Positions 8,001 through 17,552 of a stretch of 64,000 bases of DNA are shown one piece after another (the stretch's first letter is position 1; each line of letters opens with the position of its first letter). Below the pieces are notes generated by a model. The model was not told the origin of the DNA. It ran no database searches and saw only the letters and a program-made list of their open reading frames with translations. The DNA lies in NCBI GenBank assembly GCA_003151975.1, contig PLZD01000068.1, forward strand, positions 1 to 64,000, in the 5' to 3' direction. The position numbers and the translations under genes were made by a program. This DNA is from Elusimicrobiota bacterium. Lineage in GTDB: Bacteria; Elusimicrobiota; Elusimicrobia; UBA1565; UBA9628.

Positions 8001-8416
8001 TGAGCGATCCTTTCGCGCGCCGGGTTTCCGAGGGCATGAAGCGCAGCGGCTTGACGCTGCGCAGCTTTTGCCGCGAGGTGGACCTGGATCCGTCGTTCTT
8101 CTCCAAGGTGCTCTCGGGAAAACGCAGCCCACCCTCCGAGGAAGAAGTTCTGCGGAAGATCGCCAGCCGGCTTTCCCTCGACGCGGCCGAGCTGATCGTC
8201 AGCGCGGGACGCATCCCCGCCGAATGGCGCGCCGTCTACCATGATTCCGAGCTCTTTCACAGCATGAACGAAATGGTAACCGGCAGAAGTTCGCGCACGA
8301 GCATCCGGCTGCAGCCCCCGAAGGGGGTGGGTAGAACGGAGTCCGCGAAGAAGCCCGAACCCAAGCCCATCCAATTCATCGCCCGCCGCCAGGAAATGTC
8401 CGAGGAGCTGCTTTAA
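8000..8416 (+). CDS. XRE-family helix-turn-helix regulator
   Basis: 138 residues from a GTG that overlaps the upstream TAG by one base. Residues 5-65 form an XRE/Cro-type helix-turn-helix (MKRSGLTLRSFCREVDLDPS, FFSKVLSGKRSPPSEEEVL) followed by the family's usual IASRLSLDAAELIVSAGRIP segment. The C-terminus is low complexity and carries an in-frame GC palindrome (8314-8328) encoding QPPKGVG. It probably binds DNA as a dimer, but no operator can be picked out. It lies directly before dprA, so regulation of the competence and DNA-processing genes is a possible but untested role. Confidence 0.85.
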   Translation: MSDPFARRVSEGMKRSGLTLRSFCREVDLDPSFFSKVLSGKRSPPSEEEVLRKIASRLSLDAAELIVSAGRIPAEWRAVYHDSELFHSMNEMVTGRSSRTSIRLQPPKGVGRTESAKKPEPKPIQFIARRQEMSEELL

Positions 8417-8419
8417 GCC

Positions 8420-9541
8420 ATGAGCGCCTATACTCGCCTCGAGGCCATGCTGCGCCTCAACGCGGTCACGGGCCTCTCCACGAAGGCCAGCCTGAAGCTT
8501 TGGGAACGGCTGGGAATGGACTTTCTCCGCGCCTCAGACGCGGCCGTCGCCGAAGCAGGCGAGATCGGCCTGGAGGTCGCCAGCCGCGCGCGCTCCGAGG
8601 CGCGAGCGTTCGACCCGAGCGGCGAGATGGCGCTCGCGTCCAAAGCCGGCGCGCGCGTGCTCTGCTGCGACGATCCCGGATACCCTCAGCTTTTGCGCGA
8701 GATTTACGATCCGCCGCTCATGCTTTACATCAGGGGAGACGCCGATCTCAACGCGGCGCAGACGACCTTGGCGTTCGTGGGCTCAAGAAGGCCCACGCAG
8801 TACGGCCTGCGCATGGCCAAGACGCTGGCGCGCGAGGCGGCCGCGGCGGGTGCTGTCGTCGTCAGCGGGCTGGCGCGCGGCATCGACGCGCAGGCGCACG
8901 CGGCAGCCCTCGAGGTCAAGGGCAAGACTTGGGCGGTCCTGGGTTCGGGCTTGGGCCGCATCTACCCGGCCGAGCACGCGGCGCTCGCCGAGAGGATCGT
9001 GAGCTCCGGCGGCGCGCTCATCAGCGAGTGGCCGATGCAGGCGCCGCCGTTTAAAGGGGCGTTTCCACGCCGCAACCGCGTCGTCTCGGGTTTGTGCTGG
9101 GGCACGGTCGTCGTGGAAGGCACGCTGAAGTCCGGCTCGCTGATCACGGCGCGCCTGGCCATCGAACAAGGGCGCGAGGTTTTCGCGGTGCCGGGCCCCG
9201 CCGATTCCCGCCTGAGCGATGCGCCTCACCTGCTGATCAACGAGGGGGCCAAGCTGACCTGCAAGATGGCCGACGTTTGGGGCAAGCTGCCGCCGGGGGT
9301 GGTGCCGTCAGCTTCCTTATATAGTGCGGACGAGCCATTGCCGACTGAAAATCGGCCTGGCCTTTCCTTGGATCAGCAAAAAATACTAAGATGCCTCGGT
9401 CCCGACGCGAGGACCCTGGACGAGCTCGTCCTAACCACAGGTATTGACTTATCGCGTCTTTCCTATATAATCTTCGAAATGGAACTGCGGGATTTGGTCG
9501 TTTCGGTCCCGGGTCAACGCTATGCCAAAAAAGGAAGCTAA
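8420..9541 (+). CDS. dprA: DNA-processing protein DprA
   Basis: 373 residues, the normal length for the family. An N-terminal SAM-like helical domain (MLRLNAVTGLSTKASLKLWE) precedes the Rossmann-fold DprA core with FVGSRRPTQYG, VVSGLARGIDAQAH, WAVLGSGLGRIYP, FPRRNRVVSGL and VEGTLKSGSLITARLA. The C-terminal ~65 residues are a DML1-like winged helix (LSLDQQKILRCLGPDARTLD). DprA loads RecA on incoming single-stranded DNA in natural transformation. Together with comM it suggests transformability, but other competence genes are not in the window. It overlaps topA by 20 nt and carries the topA promoter inside its coding region. Confidence 0.96.
   Translation: MSAYTRLEAMLRLNAVTGLSTKASLKLWERLGMDFLRASDAAVAEAGEIGLEVASRARSEARAFDPSGEMALASKAGARVLCCDDPGYPQLLREIYDPPLMLYIRGDADLNAAQTTLAFVGSRRPTQYGLRMAKTLAREAAAAGAVVVSGLARGIDAQAHAAALEVKGKTWAVLGSGLGRIYPAEHAALAERIVSSGGALISEWPMQAPPFKGAFPRRNRVVSGLCWGTVVVEGTLKSGSLITARLAIEQGREVFAVPGPADSRLSDAPHLLINEGAKLTCKMADVWGKLPPGVVPSASLYSADEPLPTENRPGLSLDQQKILRCLGPDARTLDELVLTTGIDLSRLSYIIFEMELRDLVVSVPGQRYAKKGS
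9444..9471 (+). promoter_or_regulatory. Consensus sigma70 promoter for topA, inside dprA
   Basis: TTGACT (9444-9449) and a perfect TATAAT (9466-9471) are spaced by 16 nt in a locally AT-rich stretch of an otherwise GC-rich gene. The predicted start near 9478 gives topA a leader of about 44 nt. This would let topA be transcribed separately from dprA. Confidence 0.8.
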
Positions 9542-11963
9542 GAAAGACGTAAAATCGGCCGAGGCGAAAGCCGAGCCCAAAAAGGCTAAGAAAGCGGCCA
9601 AAACGACGAAAAAGGCCTCCGCCGGACCGCGGAGCGGGGCTTCCTTGGTCGTCGTCGAGTCGCCGGCCAAGGAAAGGACGATTTCCCGCTTCCTGAAGGG
9701 CGAATACGTCGTGCGCAGTTCGTTCGGCCACGTGCGCGATCTGCCCTTGCGCAAGATCGGCGTCTCGGTCGAGGATAACTTCGAACCCCAGTACGTGGTG
9801 CTTCCGCGCGCCAAGAAGATGCTCGCCGAGTTCAAGGATCTGGTGAGCAAGTCTCCCTACATTTATCTGGCGACCGACCATGACCGCGAGGGCGAGTCCA
9901 TCGCCTGGCACTTGGTCGAGCTTCTTAACCTCGACCCCGAGCGCGTGCGCCGCATCACCTTCCACGAAATCACGCCCGGCGCCATTCAGGAAGCCATCGC
10001 CGCACCCCGCTCCATCGACATGAACCTCGTGCATGCCCAGCAGGCGCGGCGCGTCATCGACAGGCTCGTGGGCTACAAGTTGTCCCCGCTTTTGTGGGCC
10101 AAGATCCAGAGCGGACTCTCGGCCGGCCGCGTGCAGTCGGTGGCCGTGCGCTTGCTTGTCGAGCGCGAGCGCGAGATCAAGGAGTTCGCCTCCGAGACTT
10201 TTTGGACGCTCTCGGCGGTTCTCGAAAAGACCGGCACGCCGCCGCCGTTCGAGGCCAAGCTCTCGCTGTTCAAGGGGGAGAAGGTCGAGTCGACCCAGAC
10301 CTTCGACCTGTTCGCCGAGCAGTACCGCGTCAAGGCCACTTCGCTAAGAACGCCCGAGGACATCAAGAACGTCGAGTCGGCCGTCGCGGGCTCCCCGTTT
10401 AAAGTTATTAAGGTTGAAAAGAAGGAAGTTCGCCGCCGCGCAGCACCCCCTTTCTCGACCTCGACGATGCAGCAGGCGTCCTCGCAGCGCCTAGGCTTTG
10501 CCGCCGAGCGCACGATGCGCGTGGCGCAGTCGCTCTACGAAGGCGTCGATCTGGGCGCCGGCGATCCCGTCGGTTTGATCACGTACATGAGGACCGACTC
10601 GTTCTTCATCTCGAAGATCGCCGCCGAGGAAGCCGCTTCCTTCGTCAAGCAGAAGTTCGGTCCCACGTACGCTCCGGCAACCCCTCCGTCGTATCAAACG
10701 AAATCCCGCGGCGCGCAAGAAGCCCACGAGGCGATCCGCCCGACTTCCGTCATGCGCACGCCCGACGAGATGCGCGCCTATTTGAACGCCGACCAGGCCA
10801 AGCTCTACGAACTCATCTGGAAGCGCTTCGTCGCGTCTCAAATGGTAGAAGCGGTCTACGACACGGTCGCCTCCGACATCGAGAACGGGCCGGCGCTTTT
10901 CCACTGCACCGGGCGCACGCTCAAGTTCGACGGCTTCCTGCGCGCGCACGCCGACGTGAAGGGGCCCGACGAGGAGGCTGACGAGGCCGATGAGGAAGAG
11001 GAAGGCAACCGCCTGCCCGACCTTAAGGAAGGCGACATCCTCACTTTGAACCAGCTCAAGAGCGAGGAGCACCGCACGAGTTCGCCCCCGCACTACAACG
11101 AAGCCAGCCTCATCCGCGCGATGGAAAAGCACGGCATCGGCCGTCCTTCCACCTACGCGCCCACGATCAAGACCATCGTGGACCGCGGCTACGTGCGCCG
11201 CGGCATCAAGGATCGCAAGCTGATCCCCTCGGACCTGGGCACTTTGGTCACCGAGAAACTCAGAAAGCACTTTCCCGAGGTCGTGAGCCTCACCTACACC
11301 GCCGAGGTCGAAGGACGCCTCGACGGCGTCGCCGAGGGCAAGCAGGAATGGAACAAGGTCGTCGGCGACTTCTACGCGCCTTTCGTCAGCGCGCTCGACA
11401 TCGCGACCAAGGAGATGGAGGTCTCGCGCATCGAGCCGCAGAAGTCCGACGAGTTGTGCCCGCTCTGCAAGAGCCCCATGCTCATTCGTGAGTCGCGCTT
11501 CGGCAAGTACCTCTCCTGCTCGACCTTCCCGAAGTGCAAGGGCAAGATCCAACTGACGCCCGAGGGTCAGAAAGTGGTGCTCGAGACCACCGGCGACATG
11601 TGCGATCTCTGCGGCAAGGCCATGGTCATCCGCACCGGCCGCAAGGGGCGCTTCCTCGCGTGCTCGGGCTACCCGGCGTGCAAGAACACCTATTCATTGG
11701 ACGCCGACGGCAAGAAGATCGAGTCCTCGCGGCCCCTGCAGACCACGCGCAAGTGCACTAAGTCCGAGCACGACATGTGGCTGCGCAAGGGCAAGCGGGG
11801 CTATTTCCTCGCGTGCTCGGGCTTCCCGAAGTGCCGCAACATCCGTCCGGTCTCCAAGGAAGACGGCGAGAAGCTGCGCGTCGAGGGCGAGGCCATCCGC
11901 GCCGAGCTCATCGCCAAGCGCCTGGCCGCCGTCGCCGCCGAGACGCCACCGCCGGCGGCGTAG
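9522..11963 (+). CDS. topA: DNA topoisomerase I (type IA)
   Basis: 813 residues. It has a Lys/Ala-rich N-terminal extension of about 40 residues, then a Toprim domain (SLVVVESPAKERTISRFL; TDHDREGESIAWHL), the gate and hinge domains, and the catalytic Tyr355 in GLITYMRTDSFF. The conserved AHEAIRPTS and YNEASLIRAMEKHGIGRPST motifs are present. The C-terminus holds three zinc-ribbon-type units (CPLCKSPML; CDLCGKAMV; a third starting KCTKSEHD), the third lacking a clear first Cys pair. It relaxes negative supercoils by passing one strand through a tyrosine-linked break. The ATG lies 20 nt inside dprA, and xerC begins immediately after its stop. Confidence 0.97.
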   Translation: MPKKEAKKDVKSAEAKAEPKKAKKAAKTTKKASAGPRSGASLVVVESPAKERTISRFLKGEYVVRSSFGHVRDLPLRKIGVSVEDNFEPQYVVLPRAKKMLAEFKDLVSKSPYIYLATDHDREGESIAWHLVELLNLDPERVRRITFHEITPGAIQEAIAAPRSIDMNLVHAQQARRVIDRLVGYKLSPLLWAKIQSGLSAGRVQSVAVRLLVEREREIKEFASETFWTLSAVLEKTGTPPPFEAKLSLFKGEKVESTQTFDLFAEQYRVKATSLRTPEDIKNVESAVAGSPFKVIKVEKKEVRRRAAPPFSTSTMQQASSQRLGFAAERTMRVAQSLYEGVDLGAGDPVGLITYMRTDSFFISKIAAEEAASFVKQKFGPTYAPATPPSYQTKSRGAQEAHEAIRPTSVMRTPDEMRAYLNADQAKLYELIWKRFVASQMVEAVYDTVASDIENGPALFHCTGRTLKFDGFLRAHADVKGPDEEADEADEEEEGNRLPDLKEGDILTLNQLKSEEHRTSSPPHYNEASLIRAMEKHGIGRPSTYAPTIKTIVDRGYVRRGIKDRKLIPSDLGTLVTEKLRKHFPEVVSLTYTAEVEGRLDGVAEGKQEWNKVVGDFYAPFVSALDIATKEMEVSRIEPQKSDELCPLCKSPMLIRESRFGKYLSCSTFPKCKGKIQLTPEGQKVVLETTGDMCDLCGKAMVIRTGRKGRFLACSGYPACKNTYSLDADGKKIESSRPLQTTRKCTKSEHDMWLRKGKRGYFLACSGFPKCRNIRPVSKEDGEKLRVEGEAIRAELIAKRLAAVAAETPPPAA

Positions 11964-12845
11964 ATGGCGGCCCTTCAGGTCGCCGTCGAGCGGTTCTTGT
12001 CGGAATTGCGCGGCTCGCGCAACTACTCGGCGCACACCTGCCGCGGCTACCGCACCGACCTGGTTCATTTCATCGCGCGCCACGAGTCGCTGGCGCCCTC
12101 CGACCTCTCGCGCTCGCACGTGCGCGCGTACCTCGCCCAGCTTCAGAAGGACGAGGGCTTGGCGCGCAGCTCCCTGCTGCGCAGAATCTCCGCCTTGCGC
12201 TCTTTCGCCCGGCACCTGCGCGAGACGGGCGCGCTCAAGACCGATCCTTTCTTGAATGTGCCGATGCCGAAGAAAGAATCTCGCCTGCCCAAGTTCCTGA
12301 CCGAAACCGAGATGGGGAGTCTCCTCGGCGCCTCGGCTCCCGCGGGCGCCCCGACTCTGCGCGCGCGGGACCGGGCCGTGCTGGAGCTGCTCTATTCGAG
12401 CGGCCTGCGCCGCTCCGAGGTCAGCTCGCTCAACGTCGCCGACGTCGACTTCATGAGCGGCACCGTGCGGGTCTTCGGCAAGGGCTCGCGCGAGCGCATC
12501 GTGCCGGTCGGCGGCGAGGCGCTCAAATGCCTGCGCGATTACCTCAAGTCGCGGGGAGCGGCTCCGGCCGGCGCGCCCCTTTTTCTCAACGCCAGGAAGG
12601 ACCGGCTTTCCGACCAGGGAGTGGCCTGGCTGCTCAAGCGCTGGGTCCGCGCCGCGGGACTCAAGCCCGTCACCCCCCATGTCTTCCGCCACAGCTTCGC
12701 GACCCATCTGCTCGACAAGGGCTGCGACCTGCGCTCGGTGCAGGAGATGCTCGGCCACAAGAATCTCGCGACGACGCAGATCTACACGCACCTTTCCCTT
12801 GAGCAGCTCAAGCGCGTCTACAAGCAGTCCCACCCGAAGGCCTGA
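11964..12845 (+). CDS. xerC: Tyrosine recombinase XerC/XerD
   Basis: 293 residues, the standard size. An N-terminal SAM-like core-binding domain (residues 1-90) is followed by the catalytic domain with the full active-site set: Arg149 (GLRRSE), Lys173 (FGKGSRER), His239 and Arg242 (HVFRHSFATHLL), His265 (LGHKNLATTQ) and Tyr274 (IYTH). It should resolve chromosome dimers at dif. The ATG abuts the topA stop with no gap, and the topA-xerC adjacency is common in bacteria. XerC versus XerD cannot be settled by eye, and a single-recombinase XerH/XerS-type system is possible. Confidence 0.93.
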   Translation: MAALQVAVERFLSELRGSRNYSAHTCRGYRTDLVHFIARHESLAPSDLSRSHVRAYLAQLQKDEGLARSSLLRRISALRSFARHLRETGALKTDPFLNVPMPKKESRLPKFLTETEMGSLLGASAPAGAPTLRARDRAVLELLYSSGLRRSEVSSLNVADVDFMSGTVRVFGKGSRERIVPVGGEALKCLRDYLKSRGAAPAGAPLFLNARKDRLSDQGVAWLLKRWVRAAGLKPVTPHVFRHSFATHLLDKGCDLRSVQEMLGHKNLATTQIYTHLSLEQLKRVYKQSHPKA

Positions 12846-12851
12846 GCCCGA

Positions 12852-13793
12852 ATGCAGGACAAGATCTCGCTGCTGATGGAAGAAACGGGCTGCGATCAGG
12901 GCGAGGCCGAGCTCGCCCTCGAGATGTGCGGCTACCGCGTCGAGGAAGCGATCAAGGCCATCGCGCGCCTGCTGCGCAACATCGTCGTGATCAAGGGCAA
13001 GTTCCGTCACGAGAAGACCAGCCAGTTCGGGCTTTTCCTCGTCATCCTCAACATCAAGGCGCTCGACCTTCTGCGCTGCCGCGCCGTGCTTTCCTTCAAC
13101 CCCGAGGTCTACGCGGTGCCGCTCGATAAAGGGTGGTTTGATTTCGAGAAGTCGCTCTTCGGCTGCCGTCTTTGGGAGGGCAGCGTGCCGGCGGAAAGCC
13201 TCGAGATAGAAAAAAGGCTGACCGCGCACTTCCGAGAGAGCCCGCCCGCGGCGCTCGAGCACCTCGGGCGCCAGGAGACCGCGGCCGTCGAGTCCGACAT
13301 CTCCCGCTTGCTGGCGCGCCACTTCGGCGGCGGAGCTCCGAAGCTGAATTTGCGCAAGGACATCCTGGCGCTGGGCGAGTTCCATTCGCTCGAGGGGCGT
13401 TCGCCGGGCGCGCGGCGCTCGAGCCGCCGGGTCGCCAAGAGCGAGGAGCAGCTCGTGCTCAAGATCGAGCTCGTCGCAGACCAAACGGGGATGTCAGCCT
13501 CCGAGATGCGCGTCGGCGACATGGTCTCGACCAAGATCGTCGACCAGCGCGACATCGCGCAGTATCTTTCGCGCGTCTTCGGCGGGCATTCAGACCTTGG
13601 GCCGGTGCCCATACTGGCTCCCGTCGAGGCGATCGAGTCGTCGGGCGAAGCCGAATTGCTGGCGCGCGTGCGCTTTTCGACGGGCGTCTGCGGGGACGCG
13701 AGCATCCCGCGCGAGGGCCGCTTCAAGGTTTTGAGAGTCGCCGTGCGCAACCAGGAGAGCCATTCCTGGTGGCGGAGATTTTTCAGGGGGTAA
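12852..13793 (+). CDS. Hypothetical protein with N-terminal UBA-like helical motif
   Basis: 313 residues, not recognised as a named family. Residues 1-45 (MQDKISLLMEETGCDQGEAE, ALEMCGYRVEEAIKAIAR) have the three-helix pattern of UBA or EF-Ts-type domains. The rest is alpha/beta without transmembrane segments and probably cytoplasmic. A central segment GLFLVILNIKALDLLRCRAV is hydrophobic but probably a buried strand and helix. A basic, Ser/Arg-rich loop (GRSPGARRSSRRVAK) separates the last domain, which contains LARVRFSTGVCGDASIPREG. It sits between xerC and purA with 6-nt and 3-nt gaps, so it is co-transcribed. No clear ribosome site is seen. Confidence 0.7.
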   Translation: MQDKISLLMEETGCDQGEAELALEMCGYRVEEAIKAIARLLRNIVVIKGKFRHEKTSQFGLFLVILNIKALDLLRCRAVLSFNPEVYAVPLDKGWFDFEKSLFGCRLWEGSVPAESLEIEKRLTAHFRESPPAALEHLGRQETAAVESDISRLLARHFGGGAPKLNLRKDILALGEFHSLEGRSPGARRSSRRVAKSEEQLVLKIELVADQTGMSASEMRVGDMVSTKIVDQRDIAQYLSRVFGGHSDLGPVPILAPVEAIESSGEAELLARVRFSTGVCGDASIPREGRFKVLRVAVRNQESHSWWRRFFRG

Positions 13794-15548
<1,755 letters not shown>

Positions 15549-15556
<8 letters not shown>

Positions 15557-15794
15557 CGGTCAGCCCTCGGACCAGCCTGCGGGCCACGCGCTTCATGCGG
15601 GGAAACACCTTGAGGTTGAGCAGGTGCCGCGCATGCTGGCGTTGCAGGAATCCGACGAGTTCGACGCGGTCTTCCGGCGGCATGGCAAGGTGTTCGGCGA
15701 TGCCTTCGTCTTGATCGGCGTCCGGCCGGCCCTTGAAGCGCCGCACGATCTTTCGATCGAGTCGAAAGGTCCGGCGGGGCGGTCCCTTTGCCAT
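15549..15794 (-). CDS. Small protein paired with nucleotidyltransferase (TA-like)
   Basis: 81 residues from the ATG at 15794; a longer frame begins upstream, but the promoter for this gene sits in that extension. The sequence is basic and helical (MAKGPPRRTFRLDRKIVRRF; MPPEDRVELVGFLQRQHAR). The PPEDRVELVGFLQRQ segment resembles the SPEERLALLEELRRQ-type helix of small proteins commonly found beside nucleotidyltransferases of this class. It probably works with the downstream enzyme as a toxin-antitoxin or regulatory pair. No function has been shown by sequence alone. Confidence 0.65.
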
Positions 15795-15801
15795 TGAATC
15801 T

Positions 15802-15830
15802 AGGATAACCCATGAAACGCGAATCGTCAA
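15802..15830 (-). promoter_or_regulatory. Sigma70-type promoter of the nucleotidyltransferase cassette
   Basis: Read on the minus strand: TTGACG at 15830-15825 and TATCCT at 15807-15802, with 17 nt between them. The -10 ends 7 nt before the ATG at 15794, so the transcript would start on or next to the start codon (leaderless). Confidence 0.7.
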
Positions 15831-15850
15831 GTACAGGGGTGATCGGAGAG

Positions 15851-17044
15851 CTAGGGCCGGCTCAGCTGTTTGACGGCGGCGGCGATCACGCGACGGACTT
15901 TTGGGTCGGTCTCGTGGGCGGCCAGTTTGCGCAGGGCGGGCAAGGCCTCGGAGTCGCCCAGAACGCCGAGGGCACGGGCGGCTAAGGCGCGCACTTCGGG
16001 CTGCTTGTCCTGAAGCAGGGCCACGAGCGGATTGAGGGCCTTCTCGCTGCCGATCTTGCCCAAAGCGTCGGCCGCGGCACCCCGCACGGGGATCGACTTG
16101 TCGTTCAAGGCGGCGATCAGCGGGTCGACGGCATCCATGACGCGCAAGTCTCCCAAAGCGACGGCCGCCTCGGCGCGGGTGGTCTCGTCTTTCGAGCTTA
16201 ACGCTGCGATCAGGGCGGCGTGGGGATCGTTCGACACGGCCGGCTCGGGCGCCGGCGTCTTGCGCGCCTTCGGCTCGACCGAGCCGCTGCCGAACTTATA
16301 GGCGAGACGAAATGTGCCGGTGCGAAGGACCGGGTGGACCTCGTAGGCGAGCGGCCAATTGGTGTCCGGCACCGCGAGTCCGCCGAAATGAAGCTTTCCG
16401 ATGTCGTAGTAGTCGAAGGCGACGCCGGCGATCCAGTGGTCGGTCAGCGCGAAGTCGATGCCGCCGCCTATCATCCAGCCGAGTTGGGTCTGGTCCTGGC
16501 CGAACTCGGTGGGATTGAGGTTGCCCCCGTTATTTTGGTCGGTCCATAGGTGGCTCGCGACACGCCCTCCCGAGATCCCGCCCTTCATCCGAAACAGCGC
16601 GGGGCCCCAGCCGTAGGCGACCTGCGGCGCCAACGAGAATAAGGACATGATCCGAAGGTCCGCGGCTATGGTCGTTCCGGTCCAGTTACTCGAGACCAGC
16701 GCATTTTTGGATTCCACGTTCATGTTGGTCAGGTTGTAAGCGGCTTCAAAGCCCGCTACGAAGCCTTTCCAGACGCGGACGTTGTAGCCGAAGTAAAGCC
16801 CGTAGACGTCGCGGTAGAATTGCTGAGTGTAGTTCCCGTCGTTCGCCTCGCCGGCCGTGCCGGTGCCCGTGCCGAAGAGGCCGTCAGCGTCTCCGTCGCC
16901 GGCGAACTCGGTCGACGCTTGGCCCCAGCCGTGGCCGCCGTTGACGCCGACGTAGGGCCCCGACCAATCATGTTCCGCGCGCGCGGCCGTGGCGAGGACC
17001 GCGATGAGCAGTAGTGCGGTGAAGCGGGTATCGCACCGGGACAT
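15851..17044 (-). CDS. Outer-membrane beta-barrel protein fused to HEAT repeats
   Basis: 397 residues from the ATG at 17044; the frame runs further upstream but the signal peptide starts here. Residues 1-22 (MSRCDTRFTALLLIAVLATA then ARA) are a signal peptide cut before EHDWSGPYVG. Residues ~23-245 have the alternating aromatic and polar strands of an OmpA/OmpW-like eight-strand barrel (SGPYVGVNGGHGWGQAS; YGLYFGYNVRVWKGFVAGFE; GTFRLAYKFGSG at the last strand). A Pro/Ala linker (EPKARKTPAPEPAVSND) leads to four PBS-lyase HEAT repeats (DAVDPLIAALNDKSIPVRGA; ALNPLVALLQDKQPEVRALA). The fusion is unusual; which side of the membrane the HEAT part faces is not clear. The gene is divergent from the riboswitch operon. 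Confidence 0.85.
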   Translation of the reverse strand: MSRCDTRFTALLLIAVLATAARAEHDWSGPYVGVNGGHGWGQASTEFAGDGDADGLFGTGTGTAGEANDGNYTQQFYRDVYGLYFGYNVRVWKGFVAGFEAAYNLTNMNVESKNALVSSNWTGTTIAADLRIMSLFSLAPQVAYGWGPALFRMKGGISGGRVASHLWTDQNNGGNLNPTEFGQDQTQLGWMIGGGIDFALTDHWIAGVAFDYYDIGKLHFGGLAVPDTNWPLAYEVHPVLRTGTFRLAYKFGSGSVEPKARKTPAPEPAVSNDPHAALIAALSSKDETTRAEAAVALGDLRVMDAVDPLIAALNDKSIPVRGAAADALGKIGSEKALNPLVALLQDKQPEVRALAARALGVLGDSEALPALRKLAAHETDPKVRRVIAAAVKQLSRP

Positions 17045-17052
17045 GGACCCAG

Positions 17053-17058
17053 AGTATA
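17053..17058 (-). promoter_or_regulatory. -10 element of the barrel-HEAT gene
   Basis: TATACT on the minus strand ends 8 nt before the ATG at 17044. No good -35 hexamer is seen at 16-18 nt, and no ribosome site lies between it and the ATG. The layout suggests a leaderless start, but the evidence is thin. Confidence 0.35.
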
Positions 17059-17109
17059 GGCATAGCGTGTTGCGTTTTCTTTGCCGCGGGGCCGCGGAGG
17101 CGCTGGGTC

Positions 17110-17138
17110 TTGACGCGTTTTGGGAGCGGGGGTATACT
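17110..17138 (+). promoter_or_regulatory. Upstream sigma70 promoter P1 of the riboswitch operon
   Basis: TTGACG (17110-17115) and TATACT (17133-17138) are spaced by 17 nt. The -35 is embedded in GGGTCTTGAC, which recurs exactly at promoter P2. The following stretch to P2 (about 17145-17305) has lower GC than its surroundings and no convincing gene. Confidence 0.75.
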
Positions 17139-17310
17139 CGCCAAAGCGCCGAGAATCCCGATATGCCCCAAGAAATTCCGTTAACATTCCTGAAACTCAT
17201 CCGCCCGAAAAACAATCTACAGTATGGCCTCATGCGAATTGGAACGGCCTTAAAATCTAGGACCTCGCCGAAAAATACGACGAGAGCTGGACATGTCAAG
17301 AGCCTGGGTC

Positions 17311-17338
17311 TTGACTTTTTTCAGGACTCTGCTATACT
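17311..17338 (+). promoter_or_regulatory. Sigma70 promoter P2 immediately before the riboswitch
   Basis: TTGACT (17311-17316) and TATACT (17333-17338) have a 16-nt spacer. The predicted start near 17345 falls just before the riboswitch, the layout expected for a riboswitch leader. Confidence 0.85.
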
Positions 17339-17348
17339 CAATTTAGCG

Positions 17349-17446
17349 GTTCAGTTAACCGATAAGTGGCAAACCATCCGGGAGGATGGGACGCAAAGCG
17401 AAGGGCCCAGACCGGGTCGCCTGGCTACCGAAGATGACAGGATCGC
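17349..17446 (+). ncRNA. GEMM-I cyclic di-GMP riboswitch aptamer
   Basis: The core matches the class I c-di-GMP (GEMM) aptamer. GGCAAACC (17368-17375) is followed by a 6-bp hairpin capped by a GGGA tetraloop of the GNRA type (17374-17389), then GGGACGCAAAGC (17388-17399), identical to the Vibrio Vc2 aptamer over 12 nt. A second stem-loop follows, beginning GCGA at 17398 and closing with TCGC at 17417, and then CTACCGA (17425-17431), which aligns with the UUACCGA of Vc2. The base that aligns with Vc2 G20 appears to be G (17368), which favours c-di-GMP over cGAMP, though this is an alignment by eye. The aptamer lies between P2 and a strong terminator. Confidence 0.9.
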
Positions 17447-17466
17447 GCGGGAATTTGTCCAGATCC

Positions 17467-17534
17467 GCCCGGCCTCAACTAGCCATCTTCGGGACAGAGG
17501 GGTAAGATGGTTGGTGAGGCCGGGCCTGTTTTTT
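17467..17534 (+). terminator. Long intrinsic terminator, riboswitch expression platform
   Basis: An 11-bp perfect stem (17467-17477 with 17515-17525) continues through a small interior mismatch into a further 7-bp stem (17483-17489 with 17504-17510). A 14-nt loop tops it, and six T follow at 17529-17534. It ends 18 nt before the first start codon of the operon. Its position between the aptamer and the first gene points to ligand control of transcription read-through. Whether ligand turns expression on or off cannot be decided by eye. Confidence 0.92.
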
Positions 17535-17552
17535 GGTAAACGGAATGGGCAA

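Noticed and set aside
17045-17299. An extended N-terminus (85 residues) for the barrel-HEAT protein
   Set aside because: The signal peptide begins at the ATG at 17044, and the upstream part overlaps the opposite-strand promoter P1.
16989-17552. An extended N-terminus for the small exported protein under the riboswitch
   Set aside because: This stretch contains two promoters, the GEMM aptamer and the terminator; the signal peptide starts only at 17553.
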